A DNA stretch of 64,000 nt from Gaiellasilicea sp963745775 (GTDB lineage: Bacteria > Actinomycetota > Thermoleophilia > Gaiellales > Gaiellaceae): positions 62,001 to 126,000 of the forward strand of contig CAVUYY010000001.1 in NCBI GenBank assembly GCA_963745775.1. The letters run 5' to 3'. Made by a program: the position numbers and the translations under genes. Of the stretch, positions 22,883 to 30,712 are shown piece by piece; within the stretch, counting starts at the first letter, position 1, and each line of letters starts with the position of its first letter. The notes below the pieces were generated by a model. It did no database searches and had not been told where the DNA came from. It was given only the letters and a program-made list of their open reading frames with translations.

Positions 22883-25650
22883 CCCGCCGCGGGCTTCGCC
22901 GCGAGCAGGTGGGCGAGCTCGGCGCGCGAGCGGATGCCGAGCTTCCGGTAGACGTGGGTGAGATGCGTCTCGACGGTGCGCTCGCCGAGGAAGAGCGCCG
23001 CCGCCACCTCCCGGTTCGTCCGCCCTTCGGCGACGAGCGAGGCAACGCGACGCTCGCCTTCGGTCAGCTCTCCGTTCGAAGGCGCCCGACCGCCGATCCG
23101 CGCCAGCTCGGCGCGGGTCTGGTCGGCCCAGAGCGGCGCGCCGAGCCTCTCGAACCGCGCCAGCGCGTCCTCGAGCGTCCGCCGGGCGTCGCCGCGGCGC
23201 TTCGCCCGCCGCTGCGTCCGCCCGAGCGCGAGCAGCGTCCGCGCATGCTGGAACGGATCGGTGCTGCGGGCGTGCTCGGCGAGCGCGCGCTCGAAGCTCG
23301 CGAACGCGTCCTCGAACTCACCGCGAGCGGCTCCGAGGAGGGCGCGGTACCGCGCCGTGATCGCCAGCGCCCAGGAGCGGTCGAGCGTCCGCGAACGCTC
23401 CTCCCACGTGATCAGCTTGCGCTCGGCGTCGTCGAGCCTGCCAACCGCGATCAGTGCCTCGAGCGTGTCCGCGAGCTCCAGGCGGTGGCCGGGCTCGAGG
23501 AGCTGGACGTCGTCGCGGATCTCCCACGCGCGCTCGAGGTAGCCGAGCGCTGTGGCTGCGTCTCCCAGCGAAAGCTCGATGAATCCGAGCACGCAGCGAT
23601 GGCCGGATTGGGCGATGCGAACGCCGTCCGCCTCCGCGCGCGCGAGCGCCCGCTCCGACCGATCTCGAGCTTCCTCGACTCGACCCTGGTGCGCGGCGAT
23701 CATCGCAGCAGGCATCTCCATGACGGGCTGCAATCCGCCGAGGCCGAACTGTTCCCGCAGCGCGAGCGAGTCTGCTGCGTGGCGAGCCGCCAGGTCCCAG
23801 TTTCCGGCGCGCCACTCGAGGATGCTCAGCAACCACAGGGTCTGTGCCTCCTCGGGATCATCACGGGCGCCGAGGGCTTGGCGCGACTCGACGAGGAGTG
23901 CCCGGGCGTAGTCGAGCTCACCCGACCAGACAAGCTGGAACGAAAAGCTCCACGTGGCACGCCCCGCCGGCCACTGAGGCAGTGAGCGCTCGAGCGCGAG
24001 CGCTTCCTCCATCCGCTCGCGCGGAATGCCTCGCCCCGTGCTGAAGTGGAGGAGGCCGAACGCCGCCAGCACGTCGCGCCTGAGCGCGTCGTCGCCAACG
24101 CGTGACGCAGCCTGAACGGCCAATTCGGCATGTGCCAGGCCGCGGGTTCGGCTCTCCGTCTCGGAGACGGCGTCGGCAAGGCTGAGGTGGATCTCGGCCT
24201 CGGTTGCAGCGTGGCCCTTGGCCTCGGCAAGGGCCTTCTGATAGAGCGGAACCGCTTCCCTTGGGCCGACAACCATCGACACCGTGCGGGCAAGGCGGAT
24301 CAGAACCGCGGCCCGGGCGGCTCCAGGGGACGTCGTCTGGCACGCGTGCTCGAGCTGAGCGATCGCGCGGCGCCCGTCGCCTGCCTCGCGGTGCCTGTCC
24401 GCACAGACGAGGACGCGCCGGCGCGCGTCCTCGACGTCGCCGGGAGGCGTGAGCCTGACTGCCAGCTCGGCGAGCTCGGCGGCGGCCGCGCCCGCTCCAC
24501 TTGCGTGCACGTGCTCCGCCGCATCCTCGACGACGGCGGCGACCTCGCGGCTCGGCCTGGACGTGGCGAGCCCGAGATGGCGAGCTCGTTCCTCGATGGT
24601 CGGAGCGATCTTCGCGAGTCGAGCATGCAGGGATCGTCGGCGCGCGGGCGTCTGACGAGCCGCAACAGCCGATCGCAGCAGCGGATGGGTGAAGCGCAGC
24701 CGGTCTCCGTCGAGCTCGAGAATCCGAGCGGCAAGCAGCTCAGCCAGGCCCGCGTCGAAGCGACGACCGAGTGCCGATTCCGCGAGCGAGGCGGTTGGGT
24801 CGGCGAGCGCGGCGACGACCTGCGCGACCCCGAGCGCCGGCGCGCCAAGGCCGTCGAGCCGCTCGTGCAGGAGCTCGTCGAGGCTGGCGGGGATCGGTAG
24901 CTCCTCGCCAAGTGCGAGCGTTCCGCCCCTCCGCCGGAGCGCGCCGGCAAGCTCGAGCGCGAAGAACGGGTTGCCGCCGGACGTCTCCCAGATCCGGATC
25001 AGGGTCGGCCGCGGGAAGGTCGTATCGAGGCGCGTGCTCAGCAGCCGCAGAGTCGCGCCGACGCTCAGCCCGGTGACCTCGATTGCGCGCAGCTGCTCCT
25101 CCGGCACGGCGCGGCGCAGCCAGGCCGGCACGTCACCGCGAGCGGCGAGCAGCGCGACGACCGGTTCGTCCAGGCGGGCAAGCGCGTAGCGGAGCGCGGC
25201 AAGCGACGCGGCGTCGAGCCACTGGACGTCGTCTGACGCCACACACAGCGGCCGGTCGCTCGCAAGCACTCTCAGCGCGCCGAGGAACGCGGCGGCGATG
25301 ACTCGCTCGTCCGCCTCGTCGTACGAGTCGCCGCGGAGCAGCGCAGCTCCGAGTGCGCGTTGCTGGACGGGCGGCAGCTCCGCGATCATCTCGTCGGCTT
25401 CGTCGCCGAGCAGGTCGGTCAACCCTGCGAACGAGTAGCGCGTCTCGGCCTCCGACGGCCGGCAGGAAAGCACTCGGTAACCCCGTTCGGCCGCCGCTTC
25501 GATTCCAGCCGCCCACAGCGTCGTCTTGCCGATCCCGGCCTCGCCGGCGAGCACGACGACGGCGGGAAGCTGCTCGGGGTCGTCGAGGAGCTCGACGATC
25601 GCTCCGAGCTCCTCCTCCCTGCCGACGAGGTGCGGGGCGGTGACGGACAC
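22879..25650 (-). CDS. Large ATP-binding LuxR family transcriptional regulator (LAL type)
   Basis: A 923-residue regulator. The N-terminal AAA/STAND ATPase begins LVGREEELGAIVELL with Walker A AGEAGIGKTTL and a Walker B-like region at DVQWLDAASLAALRYAL. A long helical TPR-like middle has many Ala/Leu-rich repeats. The C-terminal LuxR HTH reads LTEGERRVASLVAEGRTNRE then AAALFLGERTVETHLTHVYRKLGIRSRAELA. It is divergent from the E2 gene with only 23 bases between starts, so it may control that gene or itself. Inducer unknown. Confidence 0.92.
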   Translation of the reverse strand: MSVTAPHLVGREEELGAIVELLDDPEQLPAVVVLAGEAGIGKTTLWAAGIEAAAERGYRVLSCRPSEAETRYSFAGLTDLLGDEADEMIAELPPVQQRALGAALLRGDSYDEADERVIAAAFLGALRVLASDRPLCVASDDVQWLDAASLAALRYALARLDEPVVALLAARGDVPAWLRRAVPEEQLRAIEVTGLSVGATLRLLSTRLDTTFPRPTLIRIWETSGGNPFFALELAGALRRRGGTLALGEELPIPASLDELLHERLDGLGAPALGVAQVVAALADPTASLAESALGRRFDAGLAELLAARILELDGDRLRFTHPLLRSAVAARQTPARRRSLHARLAKIAPTIEERARHLGLATSRPSREVAAVVEDAAEHVHASGAGAAAAELAELAVRLTPPGDVEDARRRVLVCADRHREAGDGRRAIAQLEHACQTTSPGAARAAVLIRLARTVSMVVGPREAVPLYQKALAEAKGHAATEAEIHLSLADAVSETESRTRGLAHAELAVQAASRVGDDALRRDVLAAFGLLHFSTGRGIPRERMEEALALERSLPQWPAGRATWSFSFQLVWSGELDYARALLVESRQALGARDDPEEAQTLWLLSILEWRAGNWDLAARHAADSLALREQFGLGGLQPVMEMPAAMIAAHQGRVEEARDRSERALARAEADGVRIAQSGHRCVLGFIELSLGDAATALGYLERAWEIRDDVQLLEPGHRLELADTLEALIAVGRLDDAERKLITWEERSRTLDRSWALAITARYRALLGAARGEFEDAFASFERALAEHARSTDPFQHARTLLALGRTQRRAKRRGDARRTLEDALARFERLGAPLWADQTRAELARIGGRAPSNGELTEGERRVASLVAEGRTNREVAAALFLGERTVETHLTHVYRKLGIRSRAELAHLLAAKPAAG

Positions 25651-25673
25651 GCTGCTCAGTATCCTGCGCCTCC

Positions 25674-26780
25674 GTGGCGTACGAGTTCAAGCTGCCCGAC
25701 CTCGGCGAGGGCCTGACCGAGGGCGAGATCGCGCGCTGGCTCGTCGTCGAGGGCCAGGAGCTCGCAGAGGACGACCCGCTCGTCGAGATCCAGACCGACA
25801 AGACGACGGTCGAGATCCCCTCCCCCGCGGCGGGCAAGGTCGCGCGGATCCTGGTCGCGGAAGGAGACGTCGTCCCAGTCGGCACGGTGCTCGTCGTGAT
25901 CGGCGAGAACGGCGTTGCCGACCGGCAGCCGGAGCCGAGGGCCGAGCGCGACAAGGAGCTTGTGTTGGAACAACACAAGCCTTCCACGGAGCGGGTTCAG
26001 GCGACGCCGCTCGTGCGCCGGCTGGCGGAGGAGCTAGGCGTGGATCTGGCTTCGTTGCGTGGCTCCGGGCCGAACGGGCGGATCGTCGAGGCCGACGTCC
26101 GCGGCGCCGGTGGAGAGGAGCTTGTGTTGGAACAACACAAGCCTCTCGAGCGCCGGGAGCCCATCCGCGGGATCCGGCGTCAGATCGCCGAGCGACTCAC
26201 GCGGGCGCACCAGGAGATTCCGGCGGTCACGTTCGCGGAGGAGTGCGACTTCACCGACGTCGACCTCGGCCGACTCGTGCCGCTCGTGCTGCAGGCGACC
26301 GCGGCGGGGCTGAAGGAGTACCCAGAGCTGAACGCTCGACTCGAGGGCGACGAGCTCGTCTATCTCGAGCGCTACGACCTCGGGATCGCCGTCCAGACAG
26401 AGCAGGGGCTCGTCGTACCGGTCGTCCGAGGCTGCGACACCCGAACGCTCGACGAGCTCGCCGCCGAGACCGCGCGCCTCGCCGACGCGGCCCGAGCCGG
26501 CGCCTTGAAGCCGGAGGAGCTCCGCGGCGGCACCTTCACCGTCACGAGCGCCGGCAAGCTCGGCGGCATCCTCGTCACTCCGCTCGTCAACCACCCCGAG
26601 GTCGGAATCCTCGGGATCCACCGGATCGGCCCGCGCCCCGTCGTTCGCGACGGGGAGATCGTCGTCCGCCACATCGGCAACGTCTCGGTCACCTTCGACC
26701 ATCGCGTCGTCGACGGGGCGCGAGCAGCGGCGTTCACGCTCGGCGTGATCGCCAGCCTCGAGTCCGGCCTCTTCCCCTAG
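25674..26780 (+). CDS. 2-oxoacid dehydrogenase E2 (dihydrolipoamide acyltransferase) with two palindromic inserts
   Basis: A 368-residue E2. Lipoyl domain at 1-80 with lipoyl-Lys43 in QTDKTTVEIPS; E1/E3-binding domain at about 106-143 (TPLVRRLAEELGVDL, GPNGRIVEADVRG); catalytic domain from about 160 with His343 in FDHRVVDGARAAAF. Both interdomain linkers contain the same peptide, ELVLEQHKP, at residues 95-103 and 149-157. It is encoded by an identical DNA palindrome (separate repeat entries). The inserts fall only in flexible linkers, so the enzyme should work. Separated from E1 genes by the HIRAN and LuxR genes. Confidence 0.93.
   Translation: MAYEFKLPDLGEGLTEGEIARWLVVEGQELAEDDPLVEIQTDKTTVEIPSPAAGKVARILVAEGDVVPVGTVLVVIGENGVADRQPEPRAERDKELVLEQHKPSTERVQATPLVRRLAEELGVDLASLRGSGPNGRIVEADVRGAGGEELVLEQHKPLERREPIRGIRRQIAERLTRAHQEIPAVTFAEECDFTDVDLGRLVPLVLQATAAGLKEYPELNARLEGDELVYLERYDLGIAVQTEQGLVVPVVRGCDTRTLDELAAETARLADAARAGALKPEELRGGTFTVTSAGKLGGILVTPLVNHPEVGILGIHRIGPRPVVRDGEIVVRHIGNVSVTFDHRVVDGARAAAFTLGVIASLESGLFP
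25958..25980 (+). repeat. 23-bp palindromic repeat, copy 1 (in E2 linker 1)
   Basis: Arms GCTTGTGTTG and CAACACAAGC around a GAA loop. Identical in sequence to copy 2 and, in reverse orientation, to copy 3. Flanking bases AAG on the left and CTT on the right add 3 bp beyond a 2-base bulge. Read in frame it encodes most of ELVLEQHKP. It is much less G+C-rich than the surrounding gene. Confidence 0.9.
26120..26142 (+). repeat. 23-bp palindromic repeat, copy 2 (in E2 linker 2)
   Basis: Same 23 bases and same orientation and reading frame as copy 1, 162 bases downstream. Flanks GAGAG and CTCTC extend the stem by 5 bp beyond the same 2-base bulge. It encodes the second ELVLEQHKP, between the E1/E3-binding and catalytic domains. 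Confidence 0.9.
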
Positions 26781-27325
26781 TCGTTCTCCCCACGGTCGTT
26801 GATCTGCGCGCGGATCTCACCGGGGCCGAACTTCGACGAGTGCACGTTGGCGTACGCGTGCCCGCCTCGCATCGCCGCCAGGACCTCGTTGAACTCGTTC
26901 GCGGCGATCCCCTGAGCGGTGACGGTCTTGACGTCCGCCATGGTGAGCGCTCCCGTGACCGTTCCGGACTGCGGGCACGTTGGCGTGTCCGCCGCCGGGT
27001 CCGGGTCCGGGTTTGTCCCCGTCTCACAGAGCCAGAGCGTGATCCCGCCCGTCTCCGCCGCATTCCCGAAGTGGATGTGCGCCTGCGTCACGGTGCCCTC
27101 GAGGTCGCCGTAGCTGAGCTCATACGAGAGCGTGTCGCCGTCCTGCGAGAGCTTCGCCTCGAATCGTCCGCTCGCCACCGACGACACAGCCGGGCTCTCG
27201 ACGTAACCGCTCATGTCCTGCCCCTTGAAGTCTCTCGAGCCGCCGTCGGCCAGAGCGTACGAGCCGAGGCCGACGAGGAGGACGAGCCCTCCGACAAACG
27301 TCGCCTTCAGACCGAGCTTCGACAT
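26777..27325 (-). CDS. Secreted CHRD-domain protein
   Basis: About 182 residues from ATG 27325, chosen because GGAGG lies a few bases upstream; an ATG four codons earlier (27337) is possible. An N-terminal signal segment (ATFVGGLVLLVGLGSYALA) precedes a CHRD-like domain: VASGRFEAKLSQDGDTLSYEL, VTQAHIHFGNAAETGGITLWLC and the C-terminal HAYANVHSSKFGPGEIRAQI. A short DPDPDPAAD run comes from a GGGTCC tandem repeat. Function of bacterial CHRD proteins is not established. Its end overlaps the E2 stop by 4 bases. Confidence 0.85.
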   Translation of the reverse strand: MSKLGLKATFVGGLVLLVGLGSYALADGGSRDFKGQDMSGYVESPAVSSVASGRFEAKLSQDGDTLSYELSYGDLEGTVTQAHIHFGNAAETGGITLWLCETGTNPDPDPAADTPTCPQSGTVTGALTMADVKTVTAQGIAANEFNEVLAAMRGGHAYANVHSSKFGPGEIRAQINDRGEND

Positions 27326-27405
27326 TCCAACCTCCATCCCCAGGGGTCACCGACGGCCCGGACGGGCCGCCCACCACTCCCTACGAGGACGGGCGGAGGT
27401 CGGTT

Positions 27406-27705
27406 TTACGCGACGGCGAGCTCGGCCGGCAGGTGCGGCTCGAGCATCGCATCGATGCGGGGGGCGCTCGTGCGACCGTCGATCCGGGCGACCGCGCGCT
27501 TGTCCTTGACGAGGACGAGGGTCGGGACGACCTCGACCTGGAAGCGCTCGGCGAGCTCCGGGCTCGCGTCGATGTCGACGCGGCGGATCCGGAGGCGGGC
27601 GCGCTCCTTCCTGGCGAGGTGCGCGAGCAGGCTCTCCATCCGACGGGCGGGACCTGAGCGCTCAGACCAGAAGAACACGAGTAGCGGGCGCAGATCCTCG
27701 GTCAC
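27406..27705 (-). CDS. Thioredoxin-fold protein lacking the redox cysteines
   Basis: A 99-residue thioredoxin-like protein: LLVFFWSERSGPARRMESLL, RIRRVDIDASPELAERFQV and the cis-Pro loop VEVVPTLVLV. The usual WCGPC becomes SERSGPA, so neither catalytic Cys is present and disulfide chemistry is unlikely. GTG 27705 is preceded by AGGAGG at 5-6 bases, a strong ribosome site. It may act as a chaperone or a structural domain; this is speculation. Confidence 0.75.
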   Translation of the reverse strand: MTEDLRPLLVFFWSERSGPARRMESLLAHLARKERARLRIRRVDIDASPELAERFQVEVVPTLVLVKDKRAVARIDGRTSAPRIDAMLEPHLPAELAVA

Positions 27706-27804
27706 GGTCTCCTCCTGAATCGTGCGTTCGAACAGCGGGGTCAGTGTTGTATGTCCAGCAAACAGCTGATCGAAACTGACACTCGTCTCTAGACTGAGGC
27801 GACG

Positions 27805-28224
27805 ATGGGGGACTGGTACTCGATCGGGATCGCGCTCGGGGTCGGAGCCGCGTTCGGGGCCCTGTTCGCCGGCCTGCTTTCGGCGTCCCCGCTGGGCCGG
27901 ATCGCGGCGATAGTGCTCGCGGGCGCGGCCGGCGCGCTGGCCGGGCTCGCGATCGACGATGCCGAGGAGCTCGTCGCGGGTGCGCTCGCCGGACTGGCCG
28001 GTGGGGCGGCTGCCGTCGTCGTCGTCTCCGGAGCGCTGCGCCGAGGCGGTACCCGCGGCGGCCTCGCGCTGATCGTGACCGGCATCGCCCTCGTCCTCGC
28101 CCTGCTCGCCTTCATTCCGGTCGTCGGCTATCTCGTGGCGGTCGCCCTCCCCGCCGTCGCCGTCAGGCTCCGCCGGACCCAGGCCGACCGGTACGCCGGC
28201 CTGCGTTCTCTTGCCAAAGACTAA
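27805..28224 (+). CDS. Integral membrane protein of unknown function
   Basis: A 139-residue Ala/Gly-rich membrane protein with about four hydrophobic helices (SIGIALGVGAAFGALFAGLL, LGRIAAIVLAGAAGALAGLA, GALAGLAGGAAAVVVVSG, LIVTGIALVLALLAFIPVVG) and a basic C-terminus (RLRRTQADRY). No family recognised. ATG 27805; its 3' end overlaps the phosphodiesterase start by 14 bases, suggesting coupling. The 99 bases upstream separate it from the divergent thioredoxin-like gene; I see no convincing promoter there. Confidence 0.7.
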   Translation: MGDWYSIGIALGVGAAFGALFAGLLSASPLGRIAAIVLAGAAGALAGLAIDDAEELVAGALAGLAGGAAAVVVVSGALRRGGTRGGLALIVTGIALVLALLAFIPVVGYLVAVALPAVAVRLRRTQADRYAGLRSLAKD

Positions 28225-29544
28225 GAGCCTCATCCTGATCGTGATCGACGGGCTGACGCCGTCGATGTTCGAGCAGGTCGTCGGCGACGGCTCAGCCCCC
28301 GCGCTCGCTTTCCTCTCCTCGCACGGAAGCTATCGCCGCGCGATCTCGACGTTTCCGTCCCTGACGCCCGTCTGCCTCTCGGCTCTCGTCACCGGCGCTC
28401 ATCCTGACGTCCACGAGATCCCTCACCTCGTCTGGTACCACCGCGGGGAGAAGCGGCTCGTCGAGTACGGCTCCTCGTTCGGCGCCGTCCGGGCCGCCGG
28501 AACCCGGCGCTCGCTCCAGGACACGGTCTACGAGCTGAATGCGAGCCATCTCGGGAAGCGTGCCGTGACCGTCTACGAGGCGCTCGAGGACGCCGGCCTC
28601 ACGACCGCCGCCGTCAACATCACCTGCTACCGCGGCCGAACGCCGCACCTGCCCACTGTGCCGATCCTCACGCGGCCGGCCTACGGCCCGAAGCGCTTCT
28701 TCTTCTACAACCTCTTCGAGTCGGATGTGACCGGCGCTCCGCTCTCGGTGCGCAACAGGCCCGGCGGGACGATCGACGCGTACGCCGGAGCTGTCGCGCG
28801 CTGGCTCGTGACGAGGGACGGCTTCGACTTCCTCGTCTACTACCTCTCCGACTACGACTACGCGTCGCATGCACAGGGTCCGGACGCGGCACACGACGAG
28901 CTCGCACGCTGCGACGAGGCGGTGGCGTCACTGATCGCGGCAGCGGGCGGTGAGGAGGAGTTCCTCGAGCGCTATGCGGTGATCCTCTGCGCGGACCATG
29001 GCCAGACATCGGTGAGCAAGGTTGCCCGGCTCGAGGACGTCTTCCCCGACCAGCTCGTCACCGCCTCGAACCGAGCCGGGATGGTCTACGCCGACGGCGA
29101 GCTCGCGCCGCTCGCCGGCCGCCTGGACGGACACGAGGCGGTCGACGTCGTGCTCTACCGCCAAGGTGAAGAGGCGGTCGCGCGCCGCGACGGCGAGGAG
29201 TTGCGGTTTACCTCTGGAGCCGCGAGGATTTCTCGACGAGCGGCGACGCGTCGATCCTCGACCATCCCGACGGACTCGAGCGGGCCTGGGCCGCGCTCGC
29301 GAATCCGAACGCGGGAGAGTTGCTCGTCTCGGCCGCGTCCGGCTGGGAGTTCAGCGATCTGGCCCGCCGCCACCACTCCGGCGGGGGCTCGCACGGCTCG
29401 CTCCTGATCGGCGATTCCGAAGTGCCGATGCTGACCGTCGGCCTCGAGGTCGAGCCGCGCTCGATCACGGACGTGATGCCGACAGCGCTTCAGCACTTCG
29501 GCGTTCCACTGCCCGCCTACGCACGATCCCCGTCGGCCGCATGA
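28211..29544 (+). CDS. Type I phosphodiesterase / nucleotide pyrophosphatase family protein (frameshifted)
   Basis: Alkaline-phosphatase-fold metalloenzyme. First metal Asp in LILIVIDGLTPSMF, nucleophile Thr region FPSLTPVCLSALVTGAHP, metal pair DYDYASHAQGPD, CADHGQTSVSK, and a last metal His in GGGSHGSLLIGDSEVPML. A base is missing at about 29210 (CGGTTTACC where CGG-TTC-TAC is expected). Beyond it the sense continues as YLWSREDFSTSGDASIL without stops to 29544. The stop overlaps the pcm start (ATGA). Likely hydrolyses phosphodiesters or nucleotide sugars; substrate unknown. No signal peptide seen. Confidence 0.82.
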
Positions 29545-30194
29545 CGACGCGCAGGGAGCTCGTCGAGACCCTGCGCCGGCGTGGTCTGCGGGACGAGCGG
29601 GTGCTCGAGGCGATCGGCAAGGTTCGGCGCGAGCTCTTCGTTCCTGAGCAGCTTCGCAACCGGGCCTACGAAGACGGCGCGCTCGCGATCGGCTACGGCG
29701 CCACGATCTCGCAGCCGTTCATGGTCGCCGCGATCTGTGTCCTGCTGGAGCTGCGAGGCGGGGAGCGCGTGCTCGACGTGGGAACGGGATCGGGGTACCA
29801 GGCGGCTGTGCTCGCCGAGCTGGGGGGCGACGTCGTGACGATCGAGCGCGTGCCCGAGCTCGCCGAGCAGGCGCGCGCTGCCCTGGCCGAGGCCGGCTAC
29901 GGAGCCGTCGAGGTCCGGGTCGGGGACGGAACGCTCGGAGTCGCCGAGCGGGCGCCGTACGAGGCGATTGCCGTCGCAGCCGCTGCCCCTGCGCCGCCAC
30001 CCGCGCTGCTTGCACAGCTCGCGCCCGGGGGACGGCTCGTCGTTCCCGTCGGCGGTCGGCGAGGCCAGCGACTCGAGGTGATCCGCGCCCTGGACGGCAA
30101 GCAGCACGTACAGCGGTCGGTCGCCTGCCGTTTCGTCCCGCTCGTCGGCAGCGGCGGCTTCGACGACGAGTCGGCTTGGCGTCCCACCGACTGA
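29541..30194 (+). CDS. pcm: Protein-L-isoaspartate O-methyltransferase
   Basis: A 217-residue SAM-dependent repair enzyme for isoaspartyl residues in damaged proteins. Visible: RRELFVPEQLRNRAYEDGAL, GYGATISQPFMVA (substrate loop), SAM motif I VLDVGTGSGYQAAVLAEL, and AAAAPAPPPALLAQLAPGGRLVVPVG. ATG 29541 overlaps the upstream phosphodiesterase stop by 4 bases. Confidence 0.93.
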   Translation: MTTRRELVETLRRRGLRDERVLEAIGKVRRELFVPEQLRNRAYEDGALAIGYGATISQPFMVAAICVLLELRGGERVLDVGTGSGYQAAVLAELGGDVVTIERVPELAEQARAALAEAGYGAVEVRVGDGTLGVAERAPYEAIAVAAAAPAPPPALLAQLAPGGRLVVPVGGRRGQRLEVIRALDGKQHVQRSVACRFVPLVGSGGFDDESAWRPTD

Positions 30195-30230
30195 CACGCG
30201 GCAAGCCGCTGCTAGGCTCGCCCGCGTCCT

Positions 30231-30677
30231 ATGGAGCGCTCCTCAAACGTCGGCCCTTCGGGCGCGCTCGCGCGCACGCGCGGAGCACTGAGACGCCGCC
30301 ACAACTGGTTCCAGCTCGCCAAGTTCTGTGCCGTGGGGGCGAGCGGCTACGTCGTCAACCTCGTCGTCTTCAGCCTGCTCGTCCACGCATTCGGGATCCA
30401 CTACCTCGTTGCTGCGACGTGCTCGTTCCTCGTCGCGGTGACGAACAACTACGCCTGGAACCGGCTCTGGACGTTCCGCGGTCAGCGAGGGCACGTGGCC
30501 TACCAGGGGCTCCGGTTCCTGGTCGTCTCGACGTGCGCCCTCGCCGCGAACCTCCTGATCCTGTACGTGTTCGTTCGGATCGGGCTTGCCGAGGTGCTCG
30601 CGCAGGCGCTCGCGATCGTGCTGGTCACGCCGCTGAACTTCGTCGGGAACAAGGTCTGGTCGTTCCGAGAGCGCTAG
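30231..30677 (+). CDS. GtrA family membrane protein
   Basis: A 148-residue protein with four predicted helices typical of GtrA: KFCAVGASGYVVNLVVFSLL, IHYLVAATCSFLVAVTNNYAWNR, LRFLVVSTCALAANLLILYV and LAQALAIVLVTPLNFVGNK, with WTFR and WSFRER charged loops. GtrA proteins are thought to flip or present polyprenyl-linked sugars for cell-surface glycosylation. The neighbouring membrane glycosyltransferase-like genes support that role. Confidence 0.9.
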   Translation: MERSSNVGPSGALARTRGALRRRHNWFQLAKFCAVGASGYVVNLVVFSLLVHAFGIHYLVAATCSFLVAVTNNYAWNRLWTFRGQRGHVAYQGLRFLVVSTCALAANLLILYVFVRIGLAEVLAQALAIVLVTPLNFVGNKVWSFRER

Positions 30678-30712
30678 CCCGGCTCGCGCTGGCGCTGGCG
30701 GCAGCGCTGCTC

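Noticed and set aside
25958..26142. Palindromic repeats as insertion sequence ends or attachment sites
   Set aside because: The 162-base interval between copies contains only E2 domain sequence, with no transposase or integrase, and both copies have the same orientation.
26995..27020. GGGTCC-type short tandem repeat
   Set aside because: It encodes the DPDPDP run of the CHRD protein; only a few units long, and not a CRISPR or a regulatory array.
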